The translations under genes were made by a program, and so were the position numbers. The notes under the pieces are model-generated. The model had not been told where the DNA came from, did no database searches, and saw only the letters and a list, made by a program, of their open reading frames with translations. From Clostridia bacterium (GTDB taxonomy: Bacteria > Bacillota > DSM-521 > Neomoorellales > SLTJ01), in contig JACIYD010000002.1 in assembly GCA_014360105.1 (NCBI GenBank), forward strand, positions 1 through 16,023: 16,023 nt of DNA. Reading direction: 5' to 3'. Positions 1-8,459 of this stretch are shown here, one piece after another (within the stretch, counting starts at the first letter, position 1; each line of letters opens with the position of its first letter).

Positions 1-502
1 CCGGCACGGGAATGCCCCGCGCCCGCGCGTAGTCTATGGCCTCTTCCCGCGAGCGGATGGTCCACAGACGCCAGGGGGCGATCACCTGCAAATCCGGGTT
101 GAGGGCCTTTACCGCCAGCTCAAAACGTACCTGATCGTTGCCCTTGCCCGTGGCACCATGGGCCACCGCCTCCGCCCCTTCCCTCTCCGCCACCTCGACC
201 AGCTTCTTCGCGATCAGCGGCCGGGCAAAGGAGGTGCCGAGCAGGTACTTCCCTTCGTAAATTGCCCCCGCCTTGAGCGTGGGGAAGATGAAGTCTTCGA
301 CGAACTCGCGCCGCAAGTCTTCAAGATAAACTTTGCTCGCCCCGCTTCGCAGTGCCTTTTCCTCCAGGCCTTCCAGTTCCTCCCCCTGACCGAGATCGGC
401 GGTAAAGGCGATAACTTCGCAGCCGTAGTTCTCCTTAAGCCAGGGGATGATGATGGAGGTATCCAGGCCGCCTGAGTAGGCCAGGACGACCTTCTTGATC
501 AT
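1..502 (-). CDS. argG: Argininosuccinate synthase, N-terminal part (cut by window edge)
   Basis: This enzyme joins citrulline and aspartate, using ATP, to form argininosuccinate, the penultimate step of arginine synthesis in the cytoplasm. About 167 N-terminal residues of a protein usually near 400 are present; the rest lies beyond position 1. Residues 8-16 read AYSGGLDTS, the ATP-pyrophosphatase loop of this family, and [13 protein letters not shown] follows around residue 115, another hallmark. The ATG at 500-502 is preceded by a purine-rich AAGGAAGGAAG, so the start is well supported. The gene follows argF after a 36-nt gap and is the last visible gene of the arginine operon. Nothing is abnormal in the visible part. 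Identity is near certain; only the missing C-terminus is unchecked. Confidence 0.97.
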   Translation of the reverse strand, partial: MIKKVVLAYSGGLDTSIIIPWLKENYGCEVIAFTADLGQGEELEGLEEKALRSGASKVYLEDLRREFVEDFIFPTLKAGAIYEGKYLLGTSFARPLIAKKLVEVAEREGAEAVAHGATGKGNDQVRFELAVKALNPDLQVIAPWRLWTIRSREEAIDYARARGIPVP

Positions 503-538
503 GGCGCATCTTCCTTCCTTTTGCCCTGTTAATTTCCT

Positions 539-1519
539 TCAAGCCGGGTTACTTCTGCCCTCGTACAGCAGCAGCAACAAGAGCGCCTTTTGGGTGTGCA
601 GGCGGTTTTCTGCCTGGTCAAAAACCACGGCATGCGGCCCGTCGATGACCGCGTCGCTGATTTCTTCGCCACGATGCGCCGGCAGGCAGTGCATCACCAG
701 GACGTCTGGTTTTGCCAGGGCAACGATGGAGGAGTCGAGGCGGTACGGTGCAAGCACACGCCTTCGTATCTCTTGTTCCTCCTCCTGGCCCATACTTGCC
801 CAGACGTCGGTGTAGAGCACGTCGGCGTCGGCCGCCGCCACCGCCGGGTCACTGGTGACGGTGATGCGTGCCCCGGTTGCTGCCGCCAGCTCTTCGGCCG
901 CGGCAACAATCTCCGGCCGCGGCGCATAGTCCGGCGGGGAAGCCACCCAAACATCCAGACCGACCTTGGCCCCGCCCAAGAGGAGCGAATGCGCCACATT
1001 ATTGCCGTCGCCGAGATAGGCCAGTTTGACCCCCGCCAGCCGGCCTAGGCGCTCCTTGATGGTGAAGAGATCCGCCAGCGCCTGGCAGGGGTGGAGCAAG
1101 TCGGTCAGGCCGTTGATGACGGGCACGGAGGCGTACCGTGCCAGTTCTTCCGCCTCTTCCTGTGCATAGGTGCGGATCATCAGGCCGTCCAGGTAGCGCG
1201 AAAGAACGCGGGCGGTATCGGCAATGGTTTCGCCGCGGCCGAGTTGCAGGTCGCGGGCCGATAGGAATAGAGCCTGCCCGCCCAGTTGGTACATCCCGAC
1301 CTCAAAGGAGACCCGGGTCCTGGTGGAGGCTTTCTGAAAAATCATCCCCAAGGTCTTACCGGCAAGCCACCGGTGGGGCACCCCCCGTTTTTGCCGCGCC
1401 TTGAGGTCTGCCGCCACTTCAAGCACCAGGGCCAGCTCCTCATTACTCAAGTCGCGTAAACAGAGGAAATCGCGGCCCCGCAGGGCCTGAGCTAAAGAAG
1501 AATCCAGGTAAGGCGCCAC
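539..1519 (-). CDS. argF: Ornithine carbamoyltransferase
   Basis: The enzyme transfers the carbamoyl group of carbamoyl phosphate to ornithine, giving citrulline. The product is 326 residues, normal for the family. Carbamoyl-phosphate binding motif STRTR is at residues 65-69, HPCQALADL starts at 143, DGNNV is at 171-175, DVWASMG at 238-244 (the SMG loop that recognises ornithine) and HCLPAHRGEE at 277-286. The reading frame is open back to an ATG at 1606, but I chose the GTG at 1517-1519 because GGAGGAG lies six bases before it and the 29 extra codons upstream are repeat-derived DNA, not family sequence. The gene follows carB after 92 nt, wider than most gaps in the operon, and that gap holds a copy of the dispersed repeat. 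It precedes argG by 36 nt. Confidence 0.97.
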   Translation of the reverse strand: MAPYLDSSLAQALRGRDFLCLRDLSNEELALVLEVAADLKARQKRGVPHRWLAGKTLGMIFQKASTRTRVSFEVGMYQLGGQALFLSARDLQLGRGETIADTARVLSRYLDGLMIRTYAQEEAEELARYASVPVINGLTDLLHPCQALADLFTIKERLGRLAGVKLAYLGDGNNVAHSLLLGGAKVGLDVWVASPPDYAPRPEIVAAAEELAAATGARITVTSDPAVAAADADVLYTDVWASMGQEEEQEIRRRVLAPYRLDSSIVALAKPDVLVMHCLPAHRGEEISDAVIDGPHAVVFDQAENRLHTQKALLLLLLYEGRSNPA

Positions 1520-1532
1520 GCTCGTCTCCTCC

Positions 1533-1592
1533 GGAATCCAGTTTCTGGGGGTTAGGCCCGGGTAGGCTTGCGCGACTGCAAGCCGGTGGACC
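1533..1592 (-). repeat. Dispersed intergenic repeat, copy A (carB-argF gap)
   Basis: On the minus strand the core reads GGCTTGCAGTCGCGCAAGCC, a 7-bp perfect inverted repeat around a 6-nt loop, followed by TACCCGGGCCTAACCCCCAG and then AAACTGGATTCC. Related sequences occur at 7245-7297, 10912-10964 and 13768-13823. This copy ends just before the GGAGGAG ribosome-binding site of argF, so it forms most of the carB-argF spacer and would sit in the mRNA next to the argF start. Confidence 0.75.
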
Positions 1593-1611
1593 CCGCAGCG
1601 ATCCACTCTTC

Positions 1612-4600
1612 TCAGCCGCAGCTTCTGCCAGGGCCGGGTACTGCTCCCGCAACCGCGCGTTCTCCCACCGACGACCGGGCCGCTCCCAGATAAACATCCA
1701 GGGGCAAACAGGCGCGTCTTTCCGGCCGGTCATGGGCCAACGTCCAGGCTAGGGCGCAGGCAGTGTCCAGTGACGTGAGCAGGCCCACACCCCGCTCGCG
1801 CGCCAGTTGGCGCAGGGCAAAGCCCCGCCGCGACGGCATGCGGCCCCTGGTCGGCGTATTCACCACAAGGACCACGCCACGGGGCAGTTCGCCGTTGAGC
1901 TCCTCCCAGGGCCAGACCAGGGTCTCAATTCCCCGGCGCGCGAGAAAGGCGGCGGTACCGGGCGTGGCCCAAAGGGTGAAGCCAAGATCCCGAAAAGACC
2001 GCGCCAGCGGCAGGGCTTGTTCCTTATCGCGGTCGGCCACGGCAAGAAGCACGGCGTCTTGCCGCGCAAGCGGCCGTCTTGCCCCTAGGCCGGCGGCCGC
2101 AAAGGCTTTGGCCAGCGCCGCCGCGGCCCGGTAGTCCAGACCCAGGACCTCGCCGGTGGACTTCATTTCCGGACCCAGGGCCAGTTCAGCCAGGGGCAGC
2201 TTGCCGAAGGAAAAGACCGGTGCTTTCACCGCCACTTGCGGCGGCGCAGGGGCCAGACCAGAAGGATAACCCAGTTCTCTAAGTGATTTACCGAGAACCA
2301 CCAGAGTCGCCAGTTTGACCAGAGGTACACCTGTGACCTTGCTGACGATGGGTACCGTCCGCGAGGCACGCGGATTCACTTCCAAGACAAAGGCACGGCC
2401 CTGACTTACGGCATACTGAACGTTGAGAAGGCCGACCACACCTAGCCCCCGACCGATCCGCTGGGTGGCGTCAACGATCTGGGCGATTTCTTCAGCCGTT
2501 AGCGTTTGGGGCGGCAAAAAAGCGATACTGTCGCCGGAGTGAACCCCCGCCCGTTCCACGTGCTCGAAAATGGCTGGAAGGAATACGCTTTCGCCATCGC
2601 TGACCGCATCCACCTCGACTTCCCGGCCGCGGAGGTACTTGTCGATCAGTACCGGGTACTGGGGTGAGACGCGCACGGCGCCCGCCATATACTGCTCCAG
2701 CTCCTTCGGGGTGGAAACCACCTCCATAGCGCGTCCGCCGATCACATAAGAAGGGCGCACCAGTACCGGGTAACCCAGGCCGGCCGCAACCGCCAGCGCC
2801 TCCGCCACCGTTGTGGCTGCGTCCCCCTCGGACTGGCTGATGCCCAACTGCCGCAGAAGCGCGGCGCACTTGCGCCGGTCCTCTGCGGCGTCAATGCCCT
2901 CCATCGCCGTGCCCAAGAGCGGTACCCCGGCGGCGGCGAGACCCGGAGCGAGGTTGATGGCCGTCTGGCCGCCGAACTGGACGACCACACCCAGGGGTTT
3001 TTCGCGGTCGATGACATTAAGCACGTCCTCCAAAGTAAGGGGTTCGAAATAGAGCCGGTCGGCCGTATCAAAATCCGTGCTTACCGTCTCCGGATTATTA
3101 TTGATGATGATCGCCTCAAAGCCTGCCTCGCGCAGCCCCCAAAGCGCATGAACAGAACAATAATCGAACTCGATGCCCTGGCCGATACGAATGGGCCCCG
3201 CGCCGAGCACCACGACTTTGGGCCGCATGGTGGCCGGCGCCTCGTCCTCTTCCTCGTAGGTGGAATAGTAATAGGGAGTGGCGGCGGCGAACTCGGCGGC
3301 GCAGGTATCGACCATCTTAAAGACCGGCCTGATCCCCCAGGCGAGACGCTGCCGCCGGATGGCCTCGGGCGTGGTATTTCTAATTTTGGCAAGCTGCACA
3401 TCGGAAAAACCGAGCCGTTTGGCCTGCCGTAAAAGGCCCGGGGTTAGGGGCGCGGCCGCAAGTTTCTCTTCCCAGCGCACCAAACCCTTGATCTTACGCA
3501 GGAAAAAGGGGTCGATGCCGGTGGCCAAATGCACTTCGCGTACCGTCCAACGGCGCCGGAAGGCCTCCGCAATGGCGAAGAGGCGCTCGTCCGTGGCGCG
3601 GGTGAGCCGGTCCTCGACTTCCATCTCGGACCATTGGGGGGCATCCGGGTAGCGCAGCCCGTGCACACCGATCTCCAGGCTGCGCACCCCTTTCATTAGC
3701 GCCGCCTCAAAGGTGCGCTCGATGGCCATGACCTCGCCGGTGGCCTTCATTTGGGTGCCCAGCGTGCGATCGGCGGTAACGAATTTGTCAAAGGGCCAAC
3801 GCGGGATCTTCACCACCATATAGTCCAGTGCCGGCTCGAAGCAGGCGGTGGTCTTCCCGGTCACGGGATTGACAATCTCGTCCAGGCGCAGGCCCACGGC
3901 GATCTTGGCCGCCACCTTGGCAATGGGGTAACCGGTGGCCTTGGAGGCCAGGGCACTGGAGCGGCTCACCCGCGGGTTGACCTCGATAACGTAGTAACGC
4001 GAGCGCTGCGGGTCCAGGGCAAACTGGATGTTGCAGCCGCCTTCCACCCCGAGGGCACGGACGATCTTCAGCGCCGCGCTGCGCAGCATCTGGTATTCGC
4101 GATCGCTCAGGGTTTGGGAAGGAGCCACGACGATGCTGTCGCCGGTGTGGATACCCATCGGGTCGAGGTTTTCCATATTGCATACGGTAAGGCAGTTGTC
4201 GGCGGCGTCGCGCATCACTTCGTACTCGATTTCTTTCCAGCCGGCAACGCTTTTCTCCAGCAGGATCTGGCCGACCGGGCTGGCGGCCAGCCCCCGGCGG
4301 GCCACCGCCGCCAACTCTGCTGCGTCGCGCGCCAGCCCCCCACCCGTACCGCCCAGGGTATAGGCCGGCCGCACTACCACCGGATACCCCAAATCTTGTG
4401 CCAGTGTGAGTGCTTCCTCCACGCCGTGGGCGATGCCGCTCGGGGGAACGGGCTCACCGATGGCGGCCATGGTTTCCTTAAAAAGCTGCCGATCTTCCGC
4501 CCGTCGAATGGTCGCGAGCGGCGTACCCAATAGTTCCACGTTATAGGCCGCTAGAATACCCGCCTCTGCCAGGGCCACCGCCAGGTTCAACCCGGTCTGG

Positions 4601-4875
4601 CCGCCAAGGGTAGGCAAAAGACCCTCGGGGCGCTCCTTTTCGATGACGCGCGCGGCGGTCTCCAGGTCGAGGGGTTCGAGGTAGACCCGGTCGGCAAGGC
4701 GGTCGTCGGTCATGATGGTCGCCGGGTTGCTGTTAAGCAGGACCACCTCCAGGCCCTCTTCGCGCAAACTTTTACACGCCTGGGTCCCGGCATAATCGAA
4801 TTCGGCCGCCTGGCCGATAACGATCGGGCCGGAGCCGAGGACCATCACCTTCTTTAAGTCTTGCCGCCTGGGCAT
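1612..4875 (-). CDS. carB: Carbamoyl-phosphate synthase large subunit
   Basis: This subunit uses ammonia delivered by CarA, bicarbonate and two ATP to make carbamoyl phosphate for citrulline and pyrimidine synthesis. At 1087 residues it is slightly longer than usual (about 1060-1075). The two homologous halves are plain: [20 protein letters not shown] begins near residue 10 and [20 protein letters not shown] near 554, each followed by an ATP-grasp region ([20 protein letters not shown] near 298, [20 protein letters not shown] near 832). An MGS-like regulatory domain runs from about 940 and contains NTPTRG at 1006. The last 20 or so residues ([20 protein letters not shown]) look like a non-conserved tail. 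The ATG at 4873-4875 has AAGGAG upstream and starts 15 nt after the carA stop, so the two subunits are co-transcribed. Confidence 0.98.
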   Translation of the reverse strand: MPRRQDLKKVMVLGSGPIVIGQAAEFDYAGTQACKSLREEGLEVVLLNSNPATIMTDDRLADRVYLEPLDLETAARVIEKERPEGLLPTLGGQTGLNLAVALAEAGILAAYNVELLGTPLATIRRAEDRQLFKETMAAIGEPVPPSGIAHGVEEALTLAQDLGYPVVVRPAYTLGGTGGGLARDAAELAAVARRGLAASPVGQILLEKSVAGWKEIEYEVMRDAADNCLTVCNMENLDPMGIHTGDSIVVAPSQTLSDREYQMLRSAALKIVRALGVEGGCNIQFALDPQRSRYYVIEVNPRVSRSSALASKATGYPIAKVAAKIAVGLRLDEIVNPVTGKTTACFEPALDYMVVKIPRWPFDKFVTADRTLGTQMKATGEVMAIERTFEAALMKGVRSLEIGVHGLRYPDAPQWSEMEVEDRLTRATDERLFAIAEAFRRRWTVREVHLATGIDPFFLRKIKGLVRWEEKLAAAPLTPGLLRQAKRLGFSDVQLAKIRNTTPEAIRRQRLAWGIRPVFKMVDTCAAEFAAATPYYYSTYEEEDEAPATMRPKVVVLGAGPIRIGQGIEFDYCSVHALWGLREAGFEAIIINNNPETVSTDFDTADRLYFEPLTLEDVLNVIDREKPLGVVVQFGGQTAINLAPGLAAAGVPLLGTAMEGIDAAEDRRKCAALLRQLGISQSEGDAATTVAEALAVAAGLGYPVLVRPSYVIGGRAMEVVSTPKELEQYMAGAVRVSPQYPVLIDKYLRGREVEVDAVSDGESVFLPAIFEHVERAGVHSGDSIAFLPPQTLTAEEIAQIVDATQRIGRGLGVVGLLNVQYAVSQGRAFVLEVNPRASRTVPIVSKVTGVPLVKLATLVVLGKSLRELGYPSGLAPAPPQVAVKAPVFSFGKLPLAELALGPEMKSTGEVLGLDYRAAAALAKAFAAAGLGARRPLARQDAVLLAVADRDKEQALPLARSFRDLGFTLWATPGTAAFLARRGIETLVWPWEELNGELPRGVVLVVNTPTRGRMPSRRGFALRQLARERGVGLLTSLDTACALAWTLAHDRPERRACLPLDVYLGAARSSVGERAVAGAVPGPGRSCG

Positions 4876-4890
4876 CTTGGACCCACTCCT

Positions 4891-5970
4891 TTACCCGCCG
4901 CTGACGAAACGGACGAAGTCCTCAAACAGATAGCGGCTGTCTTCCGGTCCGGGTCCCGCCTCCGGATGGTACTGGATACTGTAAATGGGGTACGCGCGGT
5001 GGCGGATGCCCTCCACCGTGGCGTCGTTCAGGTTAAGGTGGGTAACCTCCACTTCCGGGGGCAGGCTCTCCGCCGCGAGGGCGTAGCCGTGGTTCTGGGA
5101 GGTAATGTAAACCCGGCCGCTATGCACGTCCTTGACCGGATGATTCGCCCCGCGGTGCCCAAACTTGAGCTTGTAGGTATCGCCGCCCAGGGCCAGCCCC
5201 AGGACCTGGTGTCCGAGGCAGATCCCGAAAAGCGGCAACCGCCCGATCAACGCTTTCACGGTGGCCACGGCCTGGGGAACGTCCTTGGGATCACCAGGGC
5301 CGTTAGAGAGGACGACACCGCGTGGCTCCAATGCCAGGATTTCCGCGGCGGGTGTATCGTAGCGTACCACCACCAGGTCGAAATTCAAGGCCACGAGTTG
5401 CCGGAGAATGTTGCGCTTGAGGCCGAGATCCAGCACCACCACGCGCGGTCCCGTGCCGGGAAGATGGTAGGGTGTTGCCGTACTCACCGCGGGTACCAAT
5501 GCAGGCCCGTCAAGCGGTGTTTGCCGCGCTTCCCGGACCAGGCGCTGGGGGTCGACCAGGTCTGCCGCCAGGGTAGAAAGGAGGCCGCGCATCGTGCCTT
5601 GAGTGCGGATGCGCCGCGTCAGGGCGCGCGTATCCACGCCGGCCAGGCCGATGATGCCGTGGCGCGCGAGAAAACCATGCAAGGTCTCCACGGCCCGCCA
5701 GTTGCTGGGCTCCGGGCAGGCCTCGCGGACGACGAAACCACGCACCCAGGGACGAGAGGACTGGTCGTCGTCCGGATTAAGGCCGTAGTTACCGATCAGG
5801 GGGTAGGTCATATTCACAATCTGCCCCGCATAGGAAGGGTCGGTCAAAACCTCTTGGTAACCAGTCATGCCGGTATTGAAAACGACTTCGCCAAAGGAAC
5901 GCCCTGGGGCGCCAAAGGCTTCGCCCACGTAGACCGCTCCGTCTTCCAAAGCAAGTACTGCCTGAGGCAC
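4891..5970 (-). CDS. carA: Carbamoyl-phosphate synthase small (glutamine amidotransferase) subunit
   Basis: CarA hydrolyses glutamine and channels ammonia to CarB. The 359-residue product has the usual two parts: an N-terminal small-subunit domain (FNTGMTGYQEVLTDPSYAGQ, residues 31-50) and a C-terminal class I glutaminase domain with nucleophile Cys251 in GICLGHQ and the His335/Glu337 pair in QYHPEA. ITSQNHGYA is at 289-297. The frame stays open upstream to 6168 inside argD, but the GTG at 5968-5970 is the start: AAGGAGG lies eight bases before it and the protein then begins PQAVLALEDGAVYVGEAFG, matching the family N-terminus. It follows argD by 23 nt and precedes carB by 15 nt. No separate promoter or pyrimidine-type attenuator is visible, so expression probably follows the arginine operon. 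Confidence 0.97.
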   Translation of the reverse strand: MPQAVLALEDGAVYVGEAFGAPGRSFGEVVFNTGMTGYQEVLTDPSYAGQIVNMTYPLIGNYGLNPDDDQSSRPWVRGFVVREACPEPSNWRAVETLHGFLARHGIIGLAGVDTRALTRRIRTQGTMRGLLSTLAADLVDPQRLVREARQTPLDGPALVPAVSTATPYHLPGTGPRVVVLDLGLKRNILRQLVALNFDLVVVRYDTPAAEILALEPRGVVLSNGPGDPKDVPQAVATVKALIGRLPLFGICLGHQVLGLALGGDTYKLKFGHRGANHPVKDVHSGRVYITSQNHGYALAAESLPPEVEVTHLNLNDATVEGIRHRAYPIYSIQYHPEAGPGPEDSRYLFEDFVRFVSGG

Positions 5971-5993
5971 CTTCCTCACCTCCTTAGCTCGCC

Positions 5994-7226
5994 CTACCCT
6001 TGGGGAGCCTGCATAAGTTTCCCGCCCTCTTCCGCCTCTTTTGCCGCCAGAACACCGGCCAGGATCTCTACCGCCCGGTCGATTTCCTCTTTGGCAACCG
6101 TGAGCGGGGGCAGGAAACGGAGGACAGAACCCGCGGCACAGTTTAGCAGAAGGCCTTGTTGCTGACAAGCGTCAACTATTGCCTGCCCGGGGAAAGCCAG
6201 TTCCATCCCCAAGAGCAGTCCCAGGCCGCGCACTTCCCGGACACAGGAGAAGCTTGCCGCCAGCTCCTCCAGGCGCGCGCGCAGATACGCCCCCTGGCGC
6301 GCCGCGTTGGCCACCACCCCTTCCTCCTCCATGGCGGCGAGGGTGGCTAAAGCGGCGGCGCAAGCCAGGGGGTTGCCGCCAAAGGTGGAACCGTGGTCGC
6401 CGGGGCGGAAGGCTCTCGCCACCTCCTCGCGCGCCAGGACCGCCCCGATGGGGACGCCACCCGCCAGCGCCTTGGCCAAGGTGAGCACGTCAGGGACGAC
6501 ACCATAGTGTTCGAAGGCAAACCAACGACCGGTGCGTCCCATGCCGCACTGGACCTCATCGAAGATTACCAGGATGCCCCGCTCGCGGCAAAGGGCGACC
6601 AATTGCCGCAGGTAGTCGGCCGCCGCGACATAAACGCCGCCTTCCCCTTGTACCGGTTCGAGAATGACCGCGCAGGTTTGCGGACCGATCGCGCTTTCGA
6701 AGGCGCTGAGATCGTTGAGGGGCACGTACTTGAAGCCAGGCACTAAGGGTTCGAAACCGCCCTTGAGCTTGCTTTGGGCCGTGGCCGCCAATGAACCCAT
6801 GGTACGCCCGTGGAAAGAGTGTTCCATGGCGATAATCTCATAGCGGCCCTGCTCGCCCCGCTCGTAGGCATATTTGCGTACCAGTTTCAGAGCCGCCTCG
6901 TTAGCCTCGGTACCGCTGTTGCAGAAGAAAACGCGATCGAGGCCGGTAAGACGCACCAGTTCTTCGCCCAGGCGCACCTGGGGCTCAATCCAGTAAAGGT
7001 TGGAACAGTGAATGAGCCGCGCCGCCTGGGAGGTTATGGCCGCCACCACGCGGGGATGGCAGTGGCCCAGCGCGTTAACCGCCACCCCGGCAACGAAGTC
7101 TAAGTATTCCCGGCCGTCGACATCCCAAACGCGCACCCCCCGCCCCTCCACCGGTACAATGCCGGCCCGGGCGTAGGCATTGATCAGGCATTGCTCGCCG
7201 CGCGCGATAATCTCGCGATTCCCCAT
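5994..7226 (-). CDS. argD: Acetylornithine aminotransferase (PLP-dependent)
   Basis: The enzyme converts N-acetylglutamate semialdehyde and glutamate to N-acetylornithine and 2-oxoglutarate. It has 410 residues, typical for class III aminotransferases. Visible motifs are FCNSGTEANEAALKLVRKYA (101-120), HSFHGRT (136-142), EPVQGEGG (190-197), FDEVQCGMGRTG (222-233) and LAKALAGGVPIGA with the predicted pyridoxal-phosphate lysine at 252. TFGGNPLACAAA follows at 281. The ATG at 7224-7226 is chosen because GGAGGA lies six bases upstream; a TTG two codons earlier is too close to that site. It is separated from argB by about 308 nt, by far the largest gap in the cluster, yet only 23 nt from carA. Ornithine aminotransferases are close relatives, but the gene neighbourhood supports ArgD. 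Confidence 0.96.
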   Translation of the reverse strand: MGNREIIARGEQCLINAYARAGIVPVEGRGVRVWDVDGREYLDFVAGVAVNALGHCHPRVVAAITSQAARLIHCSNLYWIEPQVRLGEELVRLTGLDRVFFCNSGTEANEAALKLVRKYAYERGEQGRYEIIAMEHSFHGRTMGSLAATAQSKLKGGFEPLVPGFKYVPLNDLSAFESAIGPQTCAVILEPVQGEGGVYVAAADYLRQLVALCRERGILVIFDEVQCGMGRTGRWFAFEHYGVVPDVLTLAKALAGGVPIGAVLAREEVARAFRPGDHGSTFGGNPLACAAALATLAAMEEEGVVANAARQGAYLRARLEELAASFSCVREVRGLGLLLGMELAFPGQAIVDACQQQGLLLNCAAGSVLRFLPPLTVAKEEIDRAVEILAGVLAAKEAEEGGKLMQAPQG

Positions 7227-7244
7227 CTTCAATCCTCCGCAGCT

Positions 7245-7297
7245 CCGAAGTCTGGGGCTTGGGCCCGGGCGGACTTGGGGCTCTTGCCAGCCGGTGG
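7245..7297 (-). repeat. Dispersed intergenic repeat, copy B (diverged)
   Basis: On the minus strand this reads CCACCGGCTGGCAAGAGCCC, then AAGTCCGCCCGGGCCCAAGC and CCCAGACTTCGGAG. It aligns over most of its length with copy A (shared CCACCGGCT, CCCGGGCC, AGCCCCAGA) and its outer end CTCCGAAGTC also occurs in copy D. The central GCAAGC hairpin is degraded. It lies directly upstream of the argD ribosome-binding site. Confidence 0.5.
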
Positions 7298-7330
7298 GCC
7301 GATGCGGTGCACGAACCTCCTGCGGCGGGT

Positions 7331-7371
7331 CCGCGGCTCGCGCGTGCCACCCGGAGGCCGCGGGAGTTTTT
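7331..7371 (+). terminator. Terminator-like hairpin on the plus strand (antisense to the operon)
   Basis: CCGCGGC at 7331-7337 pairs perfectly with GCCGCGG at 7357-7363 and is followed by GAG and five T residues (7367-7371), the layout of an intrinsic terminator for plus-strand transcription. No plus-strand gene is recognised here, so a role would be in stopping antisense RNA. The 19-nt loop is long, which lowers confidence. Confidence 0.35.
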
Positions 7372-7502
7372 ATCGCCCGCCCCAGGCCTCCGGCCCGCCT
7401 CTGCCCAAGGCACGGCAGTGGCGGTCGCCCAACCTTGCCAGATCGTCCGGACTGAATCCCAGGCCTGCCCCCTTAGATTTTCCACCGTACCGGCCGCCAA
7501 AC

Positions 7503-7525
7503 CCGGCAGCAACTCGTGCCACCGG
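7503..7525 (-). other. Hairpin just after argB
   Basis: CCGGTGGCA pairs with TGCTGCCGG (nine pairs, two of them G-U in RNA) around the loop CGAGT. It starts nine bases after the argB stop codon. No T-run follows, so it is not a standard intrinsic terminator; it could protect the 3' end of an argCJB message or attenuate read-through. Confidence 0.4.
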
Positions 7526-7534
7526 AAAGGCAAA

Positions 7535-8425
7535 CTAGGGCACGACCATGGTGCCGATCCCTTCATTGGTGAAAAGCTCGAGCAGAATGGAGTGAGGCAG
7601 GCGCCCATCGATGATGTGCGTCTTCCGGACCCCGCCCCGCAAGGCGGTAAGGCAACACTCGACCTTGGGAATCATGCCGCCGACGATGGCACCGCGGTTG
7701 ATCAGGTGTTCTGCCTCGGCCGCCGTGAGGCTCGATAGGAGAGTATTCTTGTCTTCTGTGCTGGCAAATACGCCCTCGACGTCGGTTAACAGCACGAGTT
7801 TCTCCGCGTTGAGGGCCACGGCCAGGCTTCCGGCAACGTAGTCGGCGTTGATATTAAGGCTCTCCCCGGCCGCCCCTACGCCGATCGGCGCCACCACGGG
7901 GATGTAACCGTGTTCCAGCACCGTCTGCAGGATGCCCGGATTAACCTTCTCCACTTCGCCCACGAAGCCGAGATCAACGGTGACCACCTGGCCGGTGGCA
8001 TCAACCTGCTGCACGCTCTTCCGCCGTGCGGTGATAAGACCTCCATCTTTGCCGGAAAGACCGACCGCCCTTGCCCCGTAGTGATTAATCTGCGCCACGA
8101 TGTCTTTGTTAACTTTGCCGACGAGCACCATCTCCACGACTTCCATCGTTTCCTCGTCGGTAACCCGTTGGCCCTGCACGAATTCCGATTTCTTGCCGAG
8201 TCGTTGCAGCAACTGGTTGATTTCCGGGCCGCCCCCGTGCACCAGCACCGGACGCATCCCCACAAAGCGCATCAGGACGATATCCTGCATGACCGCCCGC
8301 TTGACTTCTTCGTTAAGCATCGCGTGGCCGCCGTACTTGACGACGATCGTCTTCCCGTGGAACTCCTTGATGTAGGGCAAGGCCTCGATGAGGATATTTG
8401 CCTTTTCTCCTGCGCCTAGAACCAT
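7535..8425 (-). CDS. argB: Acetylglutamate kinase
   Basis: ArgB phosphorylates N-acetylglutamate, the committed step when acetyl groups are recycled by ArgJ. The 296-residue protein has Lys30 in VVKYGG, HGGGP at 63-67, the NINAD segment at 191-195, and GGMIPK at 249-254, all expected in the amino-acid kinase fold. An N-terminal helix (NILIEALPYIKEFHGKT, residues 10-26) precedes the first strand. This helix and a C-terminal EGIGTMV are features of hexameric, arginine-inhibited kinases such as that of Thermotoga maritima, so I infer feedback control by arginine. The ATG at 8423-8425 has GGGGGAG seven bases upstream. It follows argJ by 34 nt; that spacer holds a fragment of the dispersed repeat. 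Confidence 0.97.
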   Translation of the reverse strand: MVLGAGEKANILIEALPYIKEFHGKTIVVKYGGHAMLNEEVKRAVMQDIVLMRFVGMRPVLVHGGGPEINQLLQRLGKKSEFVQGQRVTDEETMEVVEMVLVGKVNKDIVAQINHYGARAVGLSGKDGGLITARRKSVQQVDATGQVVTVDLGFVGEVEKVNPGILQTVLEHGYIPVVAPIGVGAAGESLNINADYVAGSLAVALNAEKLVLLTDVEGVFASTEDKNTLLSSLTAAEAEHLINRGAIVGGMIPKVECCLTALRGGVRKTHIIDGRLPHSILLELFTNEGIGTMVVP

Positions 8426-8430
8426 CTCCG

Positions 8431-8453
8431 GTCTCCCCCGAGATTCCAGTTTC
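8431..8453 (-). repeat. Fragment of the dispersed repeat upstream of argB
   Basis: The minus strand reads CAGAAACTGGAATCTCGGGG. It matches the end of copy A (CAGAAACTGGATTCCGGAGG) at nearly every base, including the run into a G-rich ribosome-binding site. The hairpin core is missing, so this may be a truncated copy or chance similarity between two translation-initiation regions. Confidence 0.35.
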
Positions 8454-8459
8454 TGCTAC

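Larger units (their letters stand above)
7227..7534 (-). other. Long argB-argD intergenic region with hairpins and a diverged repeat
   Basis: No convincing gene is present. Reading in the operon direction, it begins nine bases after argB with a hairpin (7503-7525). It then has a GC-rich stretch containing CCGGGTGGCACG inside a 7-bp stem (7331-7363), a diverged copy of the dispersed repeat (7245-7297), and ends at the argD ribosome-binding site. An open frame crosses all of it, from 7608 to 7075, but it has no recognisable family features and overlaps argB and argD out of frame. I infer an accumulation of repeat-like or regulatory DNA, not a lost gene. Confidence 0.6.

Noticed and set aside
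1519..1606. Extension of argF to an upstream ATG at 1606
   Set aside because: The added 29 residues translate the dispersed repeat, and the GTG at 1519 has a strong, well-spaced ribosome-binding site.
4861..6165. A 434-codon open frame on the plus strand opposite carA and its upstream region
   Set aside because: It is antisense to carA, which has full family motifs and a good ribosome-binding site; long antisense frames are expected in GC-rich DNA and this one shows no family features.
5970..6168. Extension of carA to 6168 inside argD
   Set aside because: The added residues overlap argD and are unlike CarA; the GTG at 5970 aligns with the family N-terminus.
7331..7363. T-box leader upstream of argD
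   Set aside because: Only a partial GGGTGGCAC word is present; no Stem I, specifier loop or properly placed minus-strand terminator could be recognised, and the position inside the operon is unusual.
7075..7608. A 177-codon minus-strand frame spanning the argB-argD gap
   Set aside because: It overlaps both genes out of frame, lacks a recognisable domain, and its middle is repeat sequence.
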